Origin: Pseudomonas schmalbachii | GTDB taxonomy: Bacteria; Pseudomonadota; Gammaproteobacteria; Pseudomonadales; Pseudomonadaceae | NCBI RefSeq assembly: GCF_017589465.1 | Contig: NZ_JAELYA010000006.1 | Span: 124,001-188,000, forward strand | Reading direction: 5' to 3' | DNA length: 64,000 nt | Shown here: piece by piece, positions 19,237 to 29,381 of the stretch | Layout of the letters: the number at the start of each line of letters is the position of its first letter | Position numbering within the stretch: the stretch's first letter is position 1 | Translations under genes and position numbers: made by a program | The notes under the pieces: generated by a model | Seen by the model: the letters and a program-made list of their open reading frames with translations, nothing else | What the model was told of the DNA's origin: nothing | Database searches by the model: none

Positions 19237-20355
19237 TCAGACCAGGACCAGGTTGTCTCGATGCACCAGCTCGGGACCATCGACATAGCCCAGCAGGCTT
19301 TCGATGGCATCGGTCGGCTGGCCGATGATCTTCTGTGCCTCGACGGCGCTGTAGTTGACCAGTCCGCGGGCGATCTCCTGCCCTTTCTGGTCGACACAGA
19401 CCACCATCTCGCCACGACGGAAGCTGCCCTGGACGACTTTCACGCCCACCGGCAGCAGGCTCTTGTGATCATCGACCAGCGCCTTGACCGCGCCATCGTC
19501 CAGCACCAGCGTGCCGCGCATCTGCAGATGCCCGGCCAGCCATTGCTTGCGCGCAGCCTTGCGGCTCCGCTCGGGGGTCAGCAGCGTGCCGAGACGCTCG
19601 CCGGCACGCAGGCGATCGAGCACGCGCTCGATGCGCCCGCCGATGATCACCGTATGCCCGCCGGAACGTGCCGCCAGCCGCGCAGCACGCAGCTTGGTCT
19701 GCATGCCGCCGCGACCGAGCGCACCGGCGCTGCCGCCCGCCACTTCGTCCAGCTGCGGATCGTCGGCACGAGCTTCATAGATAAGCTGGGCTTCGGGATT
19801 GTTGCGCGGATCGGCGTCGAACATGCCGTCGCGGTCGGTGAGAATCACCAGCAGATCGGCGTCGACCAGATTGGCCACCAGCGCCGCCAGGGTGTCGTTG
19901 TCGCCGAAGCGGATCTCGTCGGTGACCACCGTGTCGTTCTCGTTGATCACCGGGATCACACCGAGATCGACCAGCGTACGCAGGGTGCTGCGGGCGTTCA
20001 GGTAGCGCTTGCGGTCGGACAGGTCGTCATGGGTCAGCAGCACCTGCGCGGTCTGCAGGCCGTGCACGGCGAAGCTGGATTCCCAGGCCTGCACCAGCCC
20101 CATCTGTCCAACCGCCGCGGCAGCCTGCAGCTCATGCATTTCGCTTGGCCGGGAAACCCAACCCAGACGACTCATGCCAGCCGCCACCGCACCGGAAGAA
20201 ACCAGCACCAGCTCGACGCCGGCGCAGTGCAGGGCGACCATCTGCTCGACCCACACCGCCATGGCATCGCGATCCAGACCGCGACCATCCGCGGTGAGCA
20301 GTGCGCTGCCGATCTTCACCACCCAGCGCCGCGCGCCGGTCACCTTCTCACGCAT
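19237..20355 (-). CDS. proB: Glutamate 5-kinase
   Basis: A 372-residue enzyme catalysing the first step of proline synthesis. The N-terminal amino-acid kinase domain has [44 protein letters not shown] and [13 protein letters not shown]; a C-terminal PUA domain follows from about residue 280. Proline feedback inhibition is usual for this form. It lies 60 bp downstream of obg in a three-gene reverse block that matches PA4564-PA4566. Confidence 0.97.
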   Translation of the reverse strand: MREKVTGARRWVVKIGSALLTADGRGLDRDAMAVWVEQMVALHCAGVELVLVSSGAVAAGMSRLGWVSRPSEMHELQAAAAVGQMGLVQAWESSFAVHGLQTAQVLLTHDDLSDRKRYLNARSTLRTLVDLGVIPVINENDTVVTDEIRFGDNDTLAALVANLVDADLLVILTDRDGMFDADPRNNPEAQLIYEARADDPQLDEVAGGSAGALGRGGMQTKLRAARLAARSGGHTVIIGGRIERVLDRLRAGERLGTLLTPERSRKAARKQWLAGHLQMRGTLVLDDGAVKALVDDHKSLLPVGVKVVQGSFRRGEMVVCVDQKGQEIARGLVNYSAVEAQKIIGQPTDAIESLLGYVDGPELVHRDNLVLV

Positions 20356-20415
20356 TTCTTCAACCTTAGAAGTCAGGCTTCACTACGTTTCATCCGGACC
20401 GGGTCGCCGATCCGA

Positions 20416-21780
<1,365 letters not shown>

Positions 21781-21792
21781 GTGAACGCTCGC

Positions 21793-22050
21793 TTAGGCAG
21801 CGACGACGCTTACATAGCGACGGCCAAAGGCGCCTTTCACTTCGAACTTGATCACGCCGTCGATCTTGGCGAACAGGGTGTGATCCTTGCCCATGCCAAC
21901 GCCGTAGCCAGCGTGGAATTGGGTGCCGCGCTGACGCACGATGATGTTGCCGGCTTTGACAACCTGGCTGCCGAACATCTTCACACCAAGGCGTTTACTT
22001 TCTGAGTCGCGGCCGTTGCGGGTACTACCGCCAGCTTTTTTGTGTGCCAT
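21793..22050 (-). CDS. rpmA: 50S ribosomal protein L27
   Basis: An 85-residue L27 beginning [20 protein letters not shown], with the N-terminal tail that reaches the peptidyl-transferase centre and the conserved [20 protein letters not shown]. No N-terminal processing extension of the Staphylococcus type is present. It is cotranscribed with rplU, 24 bp upstream. Confidence 0.99.
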   Translation of the reverse strand: MAHKKAGGSTRNGRDSESKRLGVKMFGSQVVKAGNIIVRQRGTQFHAGYGVGMGKDHTLFAKIDGVIKFEVKGAFGRRYVSVVAA

Positions 22051-22074
22051 GAGTCAAATCCTCCAAAAAAGGAA

Positions 22075-22386
22075 TTAGGCCTGGATGCCGGTGATTTTGA
22101 TTTCAGTGAACCACTGGCGGTGGCCCTGACGCTTCATGTGGTGCTTACGACGGCGGAACTTGATGATGCGCACTTTGTCGTGACGACCGTGGGAAACCAC
22201 TTCAGCGGTCACTTTCGCACCTTCTACCACCGGCAGGCCGATCTTGACGTCGTCGCCATTGGCAACCAGCAGAACGCGGTCGAAGTTGATGGCTTCGCCG
22301 GTAGCTACGTCGAGCTTCTCGACCTTGAGGAATTCGCCTTCGGTGACTTTGTGTTGCTTGCCACCAGTAACAATAACTGCGTACAT
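22075..22386 (-). CDS. rplU: 50S ribosomal protein L21
   Basis: A 103-residue L21 ([14 protein letters not shown]..., [19 protein letters not shown]). I start it at 22386; longer readings include the promoter region. On the minus strand a TATAAA (22421-22426) about 35 bp upstream may be its -10 element, but I find no good -35. It is divergent from ispB and first in rplU-rpmA. Confidence 0.99.
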   Translation of the reverse strand: MYAVIVTGGKQHKVTEGEFLKVEKLDVATGEAINFDRVLLVANGDDVKIGLPVVEGAKVTAEVVSHGRHDKVRIIKFRRRKHHMKRQGHRQWFTEIKITGIQA

Positions 22387-22568
22387 CTGGATGTCTCCGT
22401 TAGACCTGCTCACCCGACGCTTTATAGAAAGAGGAATGGGTCGGCATGGCTGCTTGGGGCCGGAAGCGGACGCCCTTGCAATTGCGTAAGGCAGGATGTG
22501 CCATGGAAGTTCGGGGCCGCGATTGTACGGAAAGAGAACCCCCGAAGCAAGCGCCCGCCGGGCTTTCC

Positions 22569-22597
22569 TTGACAGCCCCACCCCCTGCCCCTAGCAT
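22569..22597 (+). promoter_or_regulatory. Sigma-70 promoter for ispB
   Basis: A perfect TTGACA (22569-22574), 17 bp spacing and TAGCAT (22592-22597), about 30 bp before the ispB ATG. It lies in the 242-bp rplU/ispB divergent gap. Confidence 0.75.
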
Positions 22598-22628
22598 GCC
22601 GCGCAATCTAAGAGGAGCGCTGTCCTTG

Positions 22629-23597
22629 ATGCAACCCCAGGCTTTCTATCGCGTGGTAGCGGACGATTTCACCGTCGTCGACGGGATCATCCGTCGCCAA
22701 CTCACTTCCCGCGTCCCCCTGGTGGAAAAGATTGGAGATTACATCATCTCCGCCGGCGGCAAACGGCTGCGCCCCCTGCTGGTGCTGCTCTCCGGCAAGG
22801 CCCTGGGCTATTCCAACGACGACCTGCGCCTGCTGGCCGCGATCATCGAGTTCCTGCATACCTCCACCCTGCTGCACGACGACGTGGTTGACGCCTCCGG
22901 CCTGCGCCGCGGCCGCGCCACCGCGAACGCCCAGTGGGGCAATGCACCCAGCGTGCTGGTCGGCGACTTCCTTTATGCGCGCTCCTTCGAAATGATGGTC
23001 GAGCTGGGCTCCATGCCGGTCATGCAGATCATCTCCCAGGCCACCCGGGTGATCGCCGAAGGCGAAGTGCTGCAGCTGACCAAGGTCCGCGACGCCAGCA
23101 CCACCGAAGAAACCTATATGGAAGTCATCCGCGGCAAGACCGCGATGCTCTTCGAGGCCTCGACCCACGGTGCGGCAGCGCTGGCCCAGGCTCCGGCCGA
23201 GCAGGCGGAAGCGCTGCGTCAGTTCGGCGACGCGCTGGGCATTGCCTTCCAACTGGTCGATGACCTGCTCGACTACCGTGGCGATGCCGCCAGCCTGGGC
23301 AAGAATGTCGGCGACGACCTGGCCGAAGGCAAGCCGACCCTGCCGCTGATCGTCACCATGCGCGAAGGCACGCCGGAACAGGCCGCCCTGGTACGCAAGG
23401 CCATCCAGCAGGGCGGCAGCCAGGACCTGGAAGGCATCCGCGCCGCAGTGGAAGCTGCCGGAGCGCTCGACTACACCGCCCGCCTGGCCCGCGAATATTC
23501 CGCGCGCGCCATCGATTACCTGAAGGTCCTGCCGGACAGCGAATACCGCGCGGCCATGATCGAGCTCGCCGAGTTCGCGGTCGCCCGCACTCACTGA
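22629..23597 (+). CDS. ispB: Octaprenyl/polyprenyl diphosphate synthase
   Basis: A 322-residue trans-prenyltransferase making the ubiquinone side chain. The two aspartate-rich motifs are present (LLHDDVVDAS and QLVDDLLDYRGD), as is GGKRLRPLLVLL. In Pseudomonas the product is normally nonaprenyl diphosphate for UQ-9, so the chain length is not certain from sequence. The ATG at 22629 gives the P. aeruginosa length. The promoter lies just upstream and a hairpin terminator after the stop. Confidence 0.95.
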   Translation: MQPQAFYRVVADDFTVVDGIIRRQLTSRVPLVEKIGDYIISAGGKRLRPLLVLLSGKALGYSNDDLRLLAAIIEFLHTSTLLHDDVVDASGLRRGRATANAQWGNAPSVLVGDFLYARSFEMMVELGSMPVMQIISQATRVIAEGEVLQLTKVRDASTTEETYMEVIRGKTAMLFEASTHGAAALAQAPAEQAEALRQFGDALGIAFQLVDDLLDYRGDAASLGKNVGDDLAEGKPTLPLIVTMREGTPEQAALVRKAIQQGGSQDLEGIRAAVEAAGALDYTARLAREYSARAIDYLKVLPDSEYRAAMIELAEFAVARTH

Positions 23598-23615
23598 CAG
23601 TTCGCCAGTCTCCGA

Positions 23616-23655
23616 GACGCCCGCCCCGGCCCAGCCGCGGCGGGCGTCTTGCTTT
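23616..23655 (+). terminator. ispB terminator
   Basis: The stem GACGCCCGCC / GGCGGGCGTC around a GC-rich loop is followed by TTGCTTT; a plausible rho-independent terminator 18 bp after ispB. Confidence 0.75.
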
Positions 23656-23739
23656 CAGCCCCGCCGAATTGTCGAACTCGTCGCTCAACCGCCTGGCGAT
23701 TTCATGCGGGAACTTGCAATCGATGCTTGCCATTTTAGA

Positions 23740-23758
23740 AATGAGAATTATTATCATG
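23740..23758. promoter_or_regulatory. Fur box upstream of a small gene
   Basis: The minus strand reads CATGATAATAATTCTCATT, matching the iron-box frame AATGATAATCATTATCATT at 16 of 19 positions. It ends 25 bp before the ATG at 23784, a position that would block a promoter when iron is plentiful. Confidence 0.8.
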
Positions 23759-23783
23759 TAAGGCTCATCACGGAGATAACGCC

Positions 23784-24008
23784 ATGACCTACATGATCGA
23801 TGCCTGGCTGGATCGCCCGCATCCCTACGTCCGCATCCTGAATCGCGATACCGGGGAAGTCTGCGCGCTGCTGGAGGACGATGCCCTCGATGAGTTGCGC
23901 GAACAGGGCGGTCTCGACCCGGCCGAGCTGAGCACCAACGAACCTGGAGTCGTCAAGGAGCTGGTGCGCAACCTGTTCCTGTTCTGCTACGCCCGCGCGC
24001 TGCGGTGA
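23784..24008 (+). CDS. Small protein of unknown function, probably Fur-controlled (PA4570-like)
   Basis: A 74-residue soluble acidic protein (MTYMIDAWLDRPHPYVRILNR... ending FLFCYARALR). It has no signal peptide and no domain I recognise. Position after ispB and general character match P. aeruginosa PA4570, which I recall as iron-regulated. The Fur box just upstream, an AT-rich promoter in an otherwise GC-rich stretch and a GGAG ribosome site 10 bases before ATG show a real, regulated gene. A role in iron limitation is an inference only from the promoter. Confidence 0.8.
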   Translation: MTYMIDAWLDRPHPYVRILNRDTGEVCALLEDDALDELREQGGLDPAELSTNEPGVVKELVRNLFLFCYARALR

Positions 24009-24028
24009 ACGGGCCTTGTTGCGAGGAC

Positions 24029-24144
24029 AGTTCGCGGGCATGGCCCGCTCCTACGGGCTGCAATGCCCATCGTAGGTTGGCGCTGAGCAACGCGAAGCCC
24101 AACATCGCCATCGTTGGGCTTCACTGCGTTCAGCACCAACCTAC
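24029..24144. repeat. GTAGGTTGG-family repeat plus short GGGCATGGCCC unit
   Basis: A full unit (24072-24144) is preceded by GCGGGCATGGCCCGCTCCTAC (24035-24055, part of the GTAGGAGC family). The stretch from about 24055 to 24150 is almost identical to 60180-60275 and is the inverted counterpart of 55600-55685. Confidence 0.85.
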
Positions 24145-24247
24145 GCGGGCTCTGGCCCGCCCACGCAGGTGCAGGGCGGACAATGCTCCGGCCCCACGAA
24201 AGGTGGAAATGCTTCGCGATTTCCACCCTACGCTCTTGCCATACCTG

Positions 24248-24434
24248 TAGGAGCAAGTGTCTTGCACGGCCGCGAGGCTACCCCCTCTCCCTCGAGGGAG
24301 AGGGGACTATTCGGAGTCGCCGGCTGGCACGGTGTACCACCTCACACCGTCGCGCCCCCTCTCCCTCCGGGAGAGGGTTGGGGTGAGGGGATCGCAGCGC
24401 CGGAGTATCTGTAGCGGGCCATGCCCGCGATAAC
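24248..24434. repeat. CCCCTCTCCC-type palindromic repeat region
   Basis: CCCCCTCTCCCTCGAGGGAG with AGGGG (24280-24305) forms one palindrome, and CCCCCTCTCCCTCCGGGAGA with GGGTTGGGGTGAGGGG (24355-24390) a second; together they can pair across the intervening 50 bases. This sequence type is widespread in proteobacterial intergenic DNA. The 24009-24497 gap holds only repeats and a terminator; PAO1 has a cytochrome c gene (PA4571) here, and I see none. Confidence 0.7.
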
Positions 24435-24463
24435 AAAAAAGGGACGCAAGCGTCCCTTTTTGC
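24435..24463. terminator. Terminator after fklB
   Basis: The stem AAAAAGGGACG / CGTCCCTTTTT with loop CAAG has A/T runs on both sides, so it can act in either direction; it faces the 3' end of the reverse fklB gene. Confidence 0.88.
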
Positions 24464-24497
24464 TGCAATGCGGCCAATAAAGGCCGCAGCGCTGGAA

Positions 24498-25115
24498 TTA
24501 CAGGATGTCCAGCAGTTCGACGTCGAACACCAGCACGCTGTGCGGCGGGATGCTGCCGACGGACTGGCCGCCATAGGCCAGTTCGCTCGGTACGTGCAGG
24601 CGCCATTTGCTGCCGGTATTCATCAGTTGCAGGGCCTCGACCCAACCGGCGATCACGCCGCCCACCGGGAACTCGGCCGGCTCGCCGCGCTGGTAGGAGC
24701 TGTCGAACACGCTGCCGTCGATCAGGGTGCCGTGGTAGTGGGTGCGCACGGTGTCCTCGCGGGAGGGTTTCGGACCGTCGCCGCTGACCAGCACTTCGTA
24801 CTGCAGGCCGGACGGCAGCACGGTCACGCCTTCGCGCTTGGCATTATCGACCAGATAGGCCTTGCCAACGCCGGCGGCGGCTTCCGCCTTGGCCTGCGCT
24901 TCGGCCTGCATCTGCTCGCGGATAACACGGAAGGCGTTCGACAGATCCTCGCCGGAAACCCGGCTTTCGATGCCGGCGAAGGCATCGGAAACGCCAGCCA
25001 GAACGGCATCCAGGCTCATGCCCGGCACGGGGTTGGCGCGCAGCTGATCGCCCAGTTGGCGGCCGATGCCGTAGCTGACGCGGGCTTCGTCGGTGGTGAG
25101 GTTGAGTTCGCTCAT
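24498..25115 (-). CDS. fklB: FKBP-type peptidyl-prolyl cis-trans isomerase FklB
   Basis: A 205-residue FKBP with an N-terminal helical dimerisation domain (VSYGIGRQLGDQL, through about residue 95) and a C-terminal FKBP domain (VLPSGLQYEVL, GTLIDGSVFDSSYQRG, GGVIAGWVEALQLM, SELAYGG, VLVFDVELLDIL). No signal peptide is seen, so it resembles cytoplasmic FklB rather than periplasmic FkpA. I start it at 25115 (MSELNLTTDEARV). It corresponds in position to PA4572. Confidence 0.93.
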   Translation of the reverse strand: MSELNLTTDEARVSYGIGRQLGDQLRANPVPGMSLDAVLAGVSDAFAGIESRVSGEDLSNAFRVIREQMQAEAQAKAEAAAGVGKAYLVDNAKREGVTVLPSGLQYEVLVSGDGPKPSREDTVRTHYHGTLIDGSVFDSSYQRGEPAEFPVGGVIAGWVEALQLMNTGSKWRLHVPSELAYGGQSVGSIPPHSVLVFDVELLDIL

Positions 25116-25196
25116 GGCGGGGCTCCGCAAGGTGCAAAAAAAGGGCGGCCAGCCTAGCACAGAAGACCGCTCTCCCCTACCGCGCCCCGGCCATGG

Positions 25197-25493
25197 CTAA
25201 TGCAGGGGCATGGGCACGCCTTCGGCGGTCTCGTGTTCCTGCTGCATGCCGCACATTTCGTCATGCACCACCGCATGCACGAGCTGGAAAGGCAGTTTCG
25301 GCAATCCGGACAGCAACTGGCGGGCATGTTCGACCGAGCGCACGCTGAGCACGTGGCCGAGATTGTCCTGGATCGGATGGAAACGCTGGCCGATCAGCGC
25401 TTCGAGCACGTAGATATCGCCCTCCATCGACACCAGGTGTACCGCATCGACCTCCTTGGCGGCAGCGCGACGACTCAGCTCTTGCAGATTCAT
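25197..25493 (-). CDS. DUF6482 family protein
   Basis: A 98-residue small soluble protein (MNLQELSRRAAAKEVDAVHLVS..., RSVEHARQLLSGL). It looks like the Pseudomonas DUF6482 family, of unknown function. No signal peptide; the C-terminus is rich in His/Met (MCGMQQEHETAEG). GGAGAGGTC precedes the ATG. Position corresponds to PA4573. Confidence 0.75.
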   Translation of the reverse strand: MNLQELSRRAAAKEVDAVHLVSMEGDIYVLEALIGQRFHPIQDNLGHVLSVRSVEHARQLLSGLPKLPFQLVHAVVHDEMCGMQQEHETAEGVPMPLH

Positions 25494-25568
25494 GACCTCT
25501 CCTCCAAAGAAAGACCTTCGCAGGAAAAGTCTCGCCCAGCAGATTGTCAGCGCAAGGCGGAAACGCAA

Positions 25569-25598
25569 CCGCCCGTCCGTTTTGCAACGGACGGGCGG
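25569..25598. terminator. Strong hairpin between yqhA and the DUF6482 gene
   Basis: A perfect 13-bp stem CCGCCCGTCCGTT / AACGGACGGGCGG with loop TTGC. The following T content is modest (TTGCGTTT on the minus strand), so it may be a weak terminator or mRNA-end hairpin for yqhA. Confidence 0.6.
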
Positions 25599-25621
25599 CT
25601 GGGAGTGCCTTGCGGAGCCGA

Positions 25622-26116
25622 TCAGTGATCGTGACGGGTCAGCTTGTCCAGATAACCCATGGCGAAGGCCGAGAGGACGAAAGTGAGGTGGATGATCACG
25701 TACCACATCAGCTTGTTGTCCGGAACGTTCTTCGCATCCATGAAGATGCGCAGCAGGTGGATCGAGGAAATCGCCACGATGGAGGCCGCCACCTTGTTCT
25801 TCAGCGAACCGGCATCCATCTTGCCCAGCCAGTTGAGCTTGTCCTTGCTGTCGTCGATATCCAGTTGCGAGACGAAGTTCTCGTAGCCGGAGAACATCAC
25901 CATCACCAGCAGGCCGCCGACCAGCGCCATGTCGATCAGCGAGAGGATCACCAGTACCAGGTCGGCCTCGGCGATCGAGAATACGCTCGGCAGGACGTGG
26001 ACGATTTCCTGGAAGAACTTGATGGTCAGCGCCAGCAGGGCCAGGGAAAGACCTATGTAGATGGGCGCCAGCAACCAGCGGGCGGCATACAGACCATTTT
26101 CGATGAAACGTTCCAT
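25622..26116 (-). CDS. yqhA: YqhA family (UPF0114) inner-membrane protein
   Basis: A 164-residue protein with about four membrane helices ([79 protein letters not shown]) and the family stretch [11 protein letters not shown]. Function unknown. I start it at 26116 ([14 protein letters not shown]), which fits E. coli YqhA. Position corresponds to PA4574. Confidence 0.9.
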   Translation of the reverse strand: MERFIENGLYAARWLLAPIYIGLSLALLALTIKFFQEIVHVLPSVFSIAEADLVLVILSLIDMALVGGLLVMVMFSGYENFVSQLDIDDSKDKLNWLGKMDAGSLKNKVAASIVAISSIHLLRIFMDAKNVPDNKLMWYVIIHLTFVLSAFAMGYLDKLTRHDH

Positions 26117-26170
26117 AGCACTCTTGGGGTAGTAAGGGAGCGCGGGATTATAGCGGAAACGTTGGTACGA

Positions 26171-26194
26171 GTTATCCAGCAAAACTGTGGATAA
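26171..26194. promoter_or_regulatory. DnaA-box pair upstream of yqhA
   Basis: TGTGGATAA (26186-26194) is a perfect DnaA box, and TTATCCAGC (26171-26179) matches at seven of nine positions in the opposite orientation. They lie 55-78 bp before the yqhA start. A DnaA role is inference. Confidence 0.4.
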
Positions 26195-26281
26195 ATATGT
26201 GCACTACGCCGGGATGGATGTCTCCCGCCGTTGCCTGGCGCGGCTTCGAAGCGATTGAGCAGAGTCCGTCCAGCGGAGCGG

Positions 26282-26623
26282 TCAGGGGTCCGGATGGAAT
26301 TGGTAGTCGCCGAGATTGCGTACCCGCTCGCCGTTCAGCCGCCGCAGTTCGGCCTGCAGGTGCAGTTGCCAGATCTGCGGATCGTCCACCGCGATATAGC
26401 CCTGCTGGACCAGGCAATCGACGATCGCATCGAGCACGCCTTCGGCGACGAAAGGCCCGGGAAACGGGCCCTGCGCCTTGATTGCGGTGGGTTGCGCACC
26501 GGCCATGCCTGCAGCGCAGAGCAGGGTCCAGAGTCCTTTCTCTCCGGCCAGCGGCCTGATCTCGCACTCGATGCGCGTGGTCAGCCCCAGACAGGGACGG
26601 ATAAGGCAGAGGTTACGCGGCAT
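26282..26623 (-). CDS. Hypothetical protein (PA4575-like)
   Basis: A 113-residue protein, MPRNLCLIRPCLGLTTRIECEIRPL..., with three N-terminal cysteines and a C-terminal DPQIWQLHLQAELRRLNGERV. No known domain, signal peptide or membrane segment is apparent. It fits the position of PA4575. It is flanked on both sides by DnaA-box sequences (26171-26194 and 26691-26713). Confidence 0.7.
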   Translation of the reverse strand: MPRNLCLIRPCLGLTTRIECEIRPLAGEKGLWTLLCAAGMAGAQPTAIKAQGPFPGPFVAEGVLDAIVDCLVQQGYIAVDDPQIWQLHLQAELRRLNGERVRNLGDYQFHPDP

Positions 26624-26690
26624 GGCGGCCCCCTCGCGATTGGCCTGGGTTTTAGCCTACACCCAGCCTAGCACGCGAAAAAGCCGTGGG

Positions 26691-26713
26691 TTATCCCGAG
26701 CGCCTGTGGATAA
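26691..26713. promoter_or_regulatory. DnaA-box cluster between the Lon-like gene and PA4575-like gene
   Basis: TGTGGATAA (26705-26713) is a perfect DnaA box; TTATCCCGA (26691-26699) is a seven-of-nine match facing it; TGTGGACGC follows at 26718. The same arrangement, a weak box then a perfect inverted one, occurs at 26171-26194. Confidence 0.4.
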
Positions 26714-26801
26714 CCCTGTGGACGCCGTCTCGCGGGACGCACTGCAGGCGGCTGGCAGGGCACCGTTCAAGGACCAGCCAGCCACCCGCGAGCCCTGAGG
26801 G

Positions 26802-29282
26802 TCAGTCCGCGTCCTTCTTCTTCCGCGCCCGCTCCTTCTCCACCGGCGCCTTTTCGCTCTTGGCCGTCTTGCTGGCGACTTCCTTCGCCGGCTTTTCCTT
26901 CTCTTCCTCGTCCATGCCCATCTCGGAGATTTCCTTGAGGCGCTCGACCACCCGCGCATTCACGCTGCCGGCCGGGAAGTTGCCCTTCTCGTCCGGCGCG
27001 CCCGCCGGCTGTCCGACCAGCAGGCTCAGCGCCTCGTCCACGTAGCGCACGGCGTAGACATGGAACTGCCCGTTGCGCACGGCCTGCAGCACGCGCTCGT
27101 CGAGCATCAGGTTGGAGATGTTGGCGTGCGGGATGATCACCCCCTGCTCGCCGGTCAGGCCGCGCGCTTCGCAGAGGCGGAAGAAGCCTTCGATCTTCTC
27201 GTTGACCCCGCCGACCGCCTGCACCTCGCCGAACTGGTTGATCGAGCCGGTGATGGCGAAGCATTGCCGCAGCGGGATGCGCGACAGAGCCGAAATCAGC
27301 GTGCAGACCTCGCCCAGCGAGGCGCTGTCGCCGTCGACATAGCCGTAGGACTGCTCCAGGGCGATGCTCGCGGAAATCTCCAGCGGGAATTCCTGGGCGT
27401 AGCGACTGCCGAGGTAGCCGGTGAGGATCATCACGCCCTTGGAGTGGATCGGCTGGCCGAGGCTGACTTCGCGTTCGATATCGACGATACCGCTGCCGCC
27501 CGGGTACACGGTGGCGGAAATCCGCGCCGGTACGCCAAAGGCGGAATCGCCCACTTCCAGCACCGTCAGGCCGTTGCACTTGCCGACGGCCGCGCCTTCG
27601 GTGTCGATCAGGATGGTGCCGGCGAGCATGTCGTCGAGAATCCGCCCGGAAACCCGGCCGGTGCGGGTTTCCTTGGCCTTCAGGGCGCGCTCGATATGGC
27701 CGAGGTCGGTGACCTTCTCGCTGGCCAGGTGGCGGATGAAGTCGGCTTCGCTGACCAGTTGGAACAGGTCGCTGATCCGCGCCGACAGCCGCCCCTGGTG
27801 CTCGGCCAGGCGCGCGCTGTAGGTCGCCAGGCGCGCCACGGCGGCGGAGGTCAGCGGCGCCAGGCCCTCTTCCGAGGTGCGCGTCTTCAGCAACTGGGAG
27901 AACTGCTCCAGGCTGTCGTCGGCCAGCGGGATGTCCTCGTCGAAGTCCACCAGCACGCGGAACATTTCCTGGAAGTCCGGATCGAGGTCCTGCAGCGTGT
28001 AGTAGACCTGCCGCGAGCCGATGATGATCACCTTGAGGTGCAGCGGGATCACCTGCGGGGTCAGGGTCATCGCCGCCAGACGGCCCAGTTCGGCGAGCGG
28101 CGATTCCATCTTCAGCTGGCGCGACTGCAGGGCGCGCTTGAGCGCATCCCAGACGAAGGGCTCGCCGAGCATCTTCTCCGCTTCCAGCACGAGGAAGCCG
28201 CCGTTGGCGCGATGCAGCGCCCCCGGGCGCAGCTGCCGGTAGCTGGTGTACAGGGCGCCCTGGTCGGAGGCGTATTCGATGCGGCCGAACAGGTTGTCGT
28301 AGGTCGGGTGCGACTCGAACACCACCGGCGCGCCACTGGTGGTGTGGTGACCGATCACCTGGTTCGGCGCGTACTGCTCCATCAGCATCTGCTTGCGCTG
28401 CGGGTCGGTGCGGTTCTCGTCGACCAGTTGATCGACGATGGTCTTCAGCAGGTTGAGCTGCATCGCCTGCAGGTAGGCGCTGACCCCGGAGTTGTTGTTG
28501 TACTTCTCCACCAGCGGCGCCAGCAGCGGCTGCAGCGCCAGGGTGATGGTTTCCTCGTTGAGCTGGCGCAGCTGGTTGCTCGACTCGCGTTTCCACTGCG
28601 GCAGGCCGACCAGCTCCTCGTTGAGCTGCTCCTCCAGGTCGGCGATATCGACATGGAAACGCTCGCGCTCGGCTTCCGGCAACTGGGCGAACTCGGCCTC
28701 GTCGAGCGCCTTGCCGTCCTTCATCGGGGTGAAGGCGATGTTCGCGCTATCGCGGTACAGCGCCACTTCCTTCTCCAAGGCGCGCCGTTCGATGGCGTCC
28801 AGGGCCTTGTCGTAGCGCTGGTTGAAGGCGCGGTCGATGGCGCTCTTCTTCTGCTGGTAGGCCGGGTTCTCGAACACCGAGGGGAAGGTGGAGAGCAGGT
28901 TGTCGATCAGATGATCGATATCCGTACCGAAATCCGCCGCGCTGCCCGGCGGCAGCTCGATGGCCTTCGGCTCGCGCGATTCGTCGAAGTTGTTGACGTA
29001 GACCCAGTCGGCCGGCGTGACCAGGCGCTTGCCCTCGGCTTTCAGGTAGCGCTGGACGAAGGAGAAGCGGCCGGTGCCCGGCTCGCCCATGACGAATACG
29101 TTGTAGCCAGGGCGCGGCATCGCCACGCCGAATTGCAGGGCCTCGACGGCACGTTCCTGGCCGAGCACGCCAAGGAACGGCTCCAGTTCGTCGGTGTTGG
29201 CGAAGGGGAACTGGTCGGGGGAGAAGGGACGGGTCAGTTCATCGGGCGCCAGGCGCAGGCCGGCGGCAACGGGATCGGGCAT
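26802..29282 (-). CDS. Lon-like AAA+ serine protease (AAA_32 type)
   Basis: An 826-residue LonB/YcbZ-like protein. The N-terminal ATPase part is degenerate: Walker A reads GEPGTGRFSF with Arg in place of Lys, and the likely Walker B is GGFLVLEAEK with Glu where Asp is usual. A long helical insertion lies at about 170-300. The C-terminal Lon protease domain has the serine in GDSAS and the dyad lysine in VNEKIEGFF. An acidic/basic tail follows (KEVASKTAKSEKAPVEK). I choose ATG 29282 because AAGGA precedes it; an ATG five codons earlier lacks a ribosome site. Corresponds to PA4576. Role probably protein quality control; substrates unknown. Confidence 0.88.
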   Translation of the reverse strand: MPDPVAAGLRLAPDELTRPFSPDQFPFANTDELEPFLGVLGQERAVEALQFGVAMPRPGYNVFVMGEPGTGRFSFVQRYLKAEGKRLVTPADWVYVNNFDESREPKAIELPPGSAADFGTDIDHLIDNLLSTFPSVFENPAYQQKKSAIDRAFNQRYDKALDAIERRALEKEVALYRDSANIAFTPMKDGKALDEAEFAQLPEAERERFHVDIADLEEQLNEELVGLPQWKRESSNQLRQLNEETITLALQPLLAPLVEKYNNNSGVSAYLQAMQLNLLKTIVDQLVDENRTDPQRKQMLMEQYAPNQVIGHHTTSGAPVVFESHPTYDNLFGRIEYASDQGALYTSYRQLRPGALHRANGGFLVLEAEKMLGEPFVWDALKRALQSRQLKMESPLAELGRLAAMTLTPQVIPLHLKVIIIGSRQVYYTLQDLDPDFQEMFRVLVDFDEDIPLADDSLEQFSQLLKTRTSEEGLAPLTSAAVARLATYSARLAEHQGRLSARISDLFQLVSEADFIRHLASEKVTDLGHIERALKAKETRTGRVSGRILDDMLAGTILIDTEGAAVGKCNGLTVLEVGDSAFGVPARISATVYPGGSGIVDIEREVSLGQPIHSKGVMILTGYLGSRYAQEFPLEISASIALEQSYGYVDGDSASLGEVCTLISALSRIPLRQCFAITGSINQFGEVQAVGGVNEKIEGFFRLCEARGLTGEQGVIIPHANISNLMLDERVLQAVRNGQFHVYAVRYVDEALSLLVGQPAGAPDEKGNFPAGSVNARVVERLKEISEMGMDEEEKEKPAKEVASKTAKSEKAPVEKERARKKKDAD

Positions 29283-29381
29283 CGGGAGTCCTTGCATCGA
29301 GCGGCGCGACGCCGCGGAGAGTTGCCCGCATTCTCGCGCCGCCCGAACACCACTGGCAAGGCGATCCGCCCGTGCACGGAC

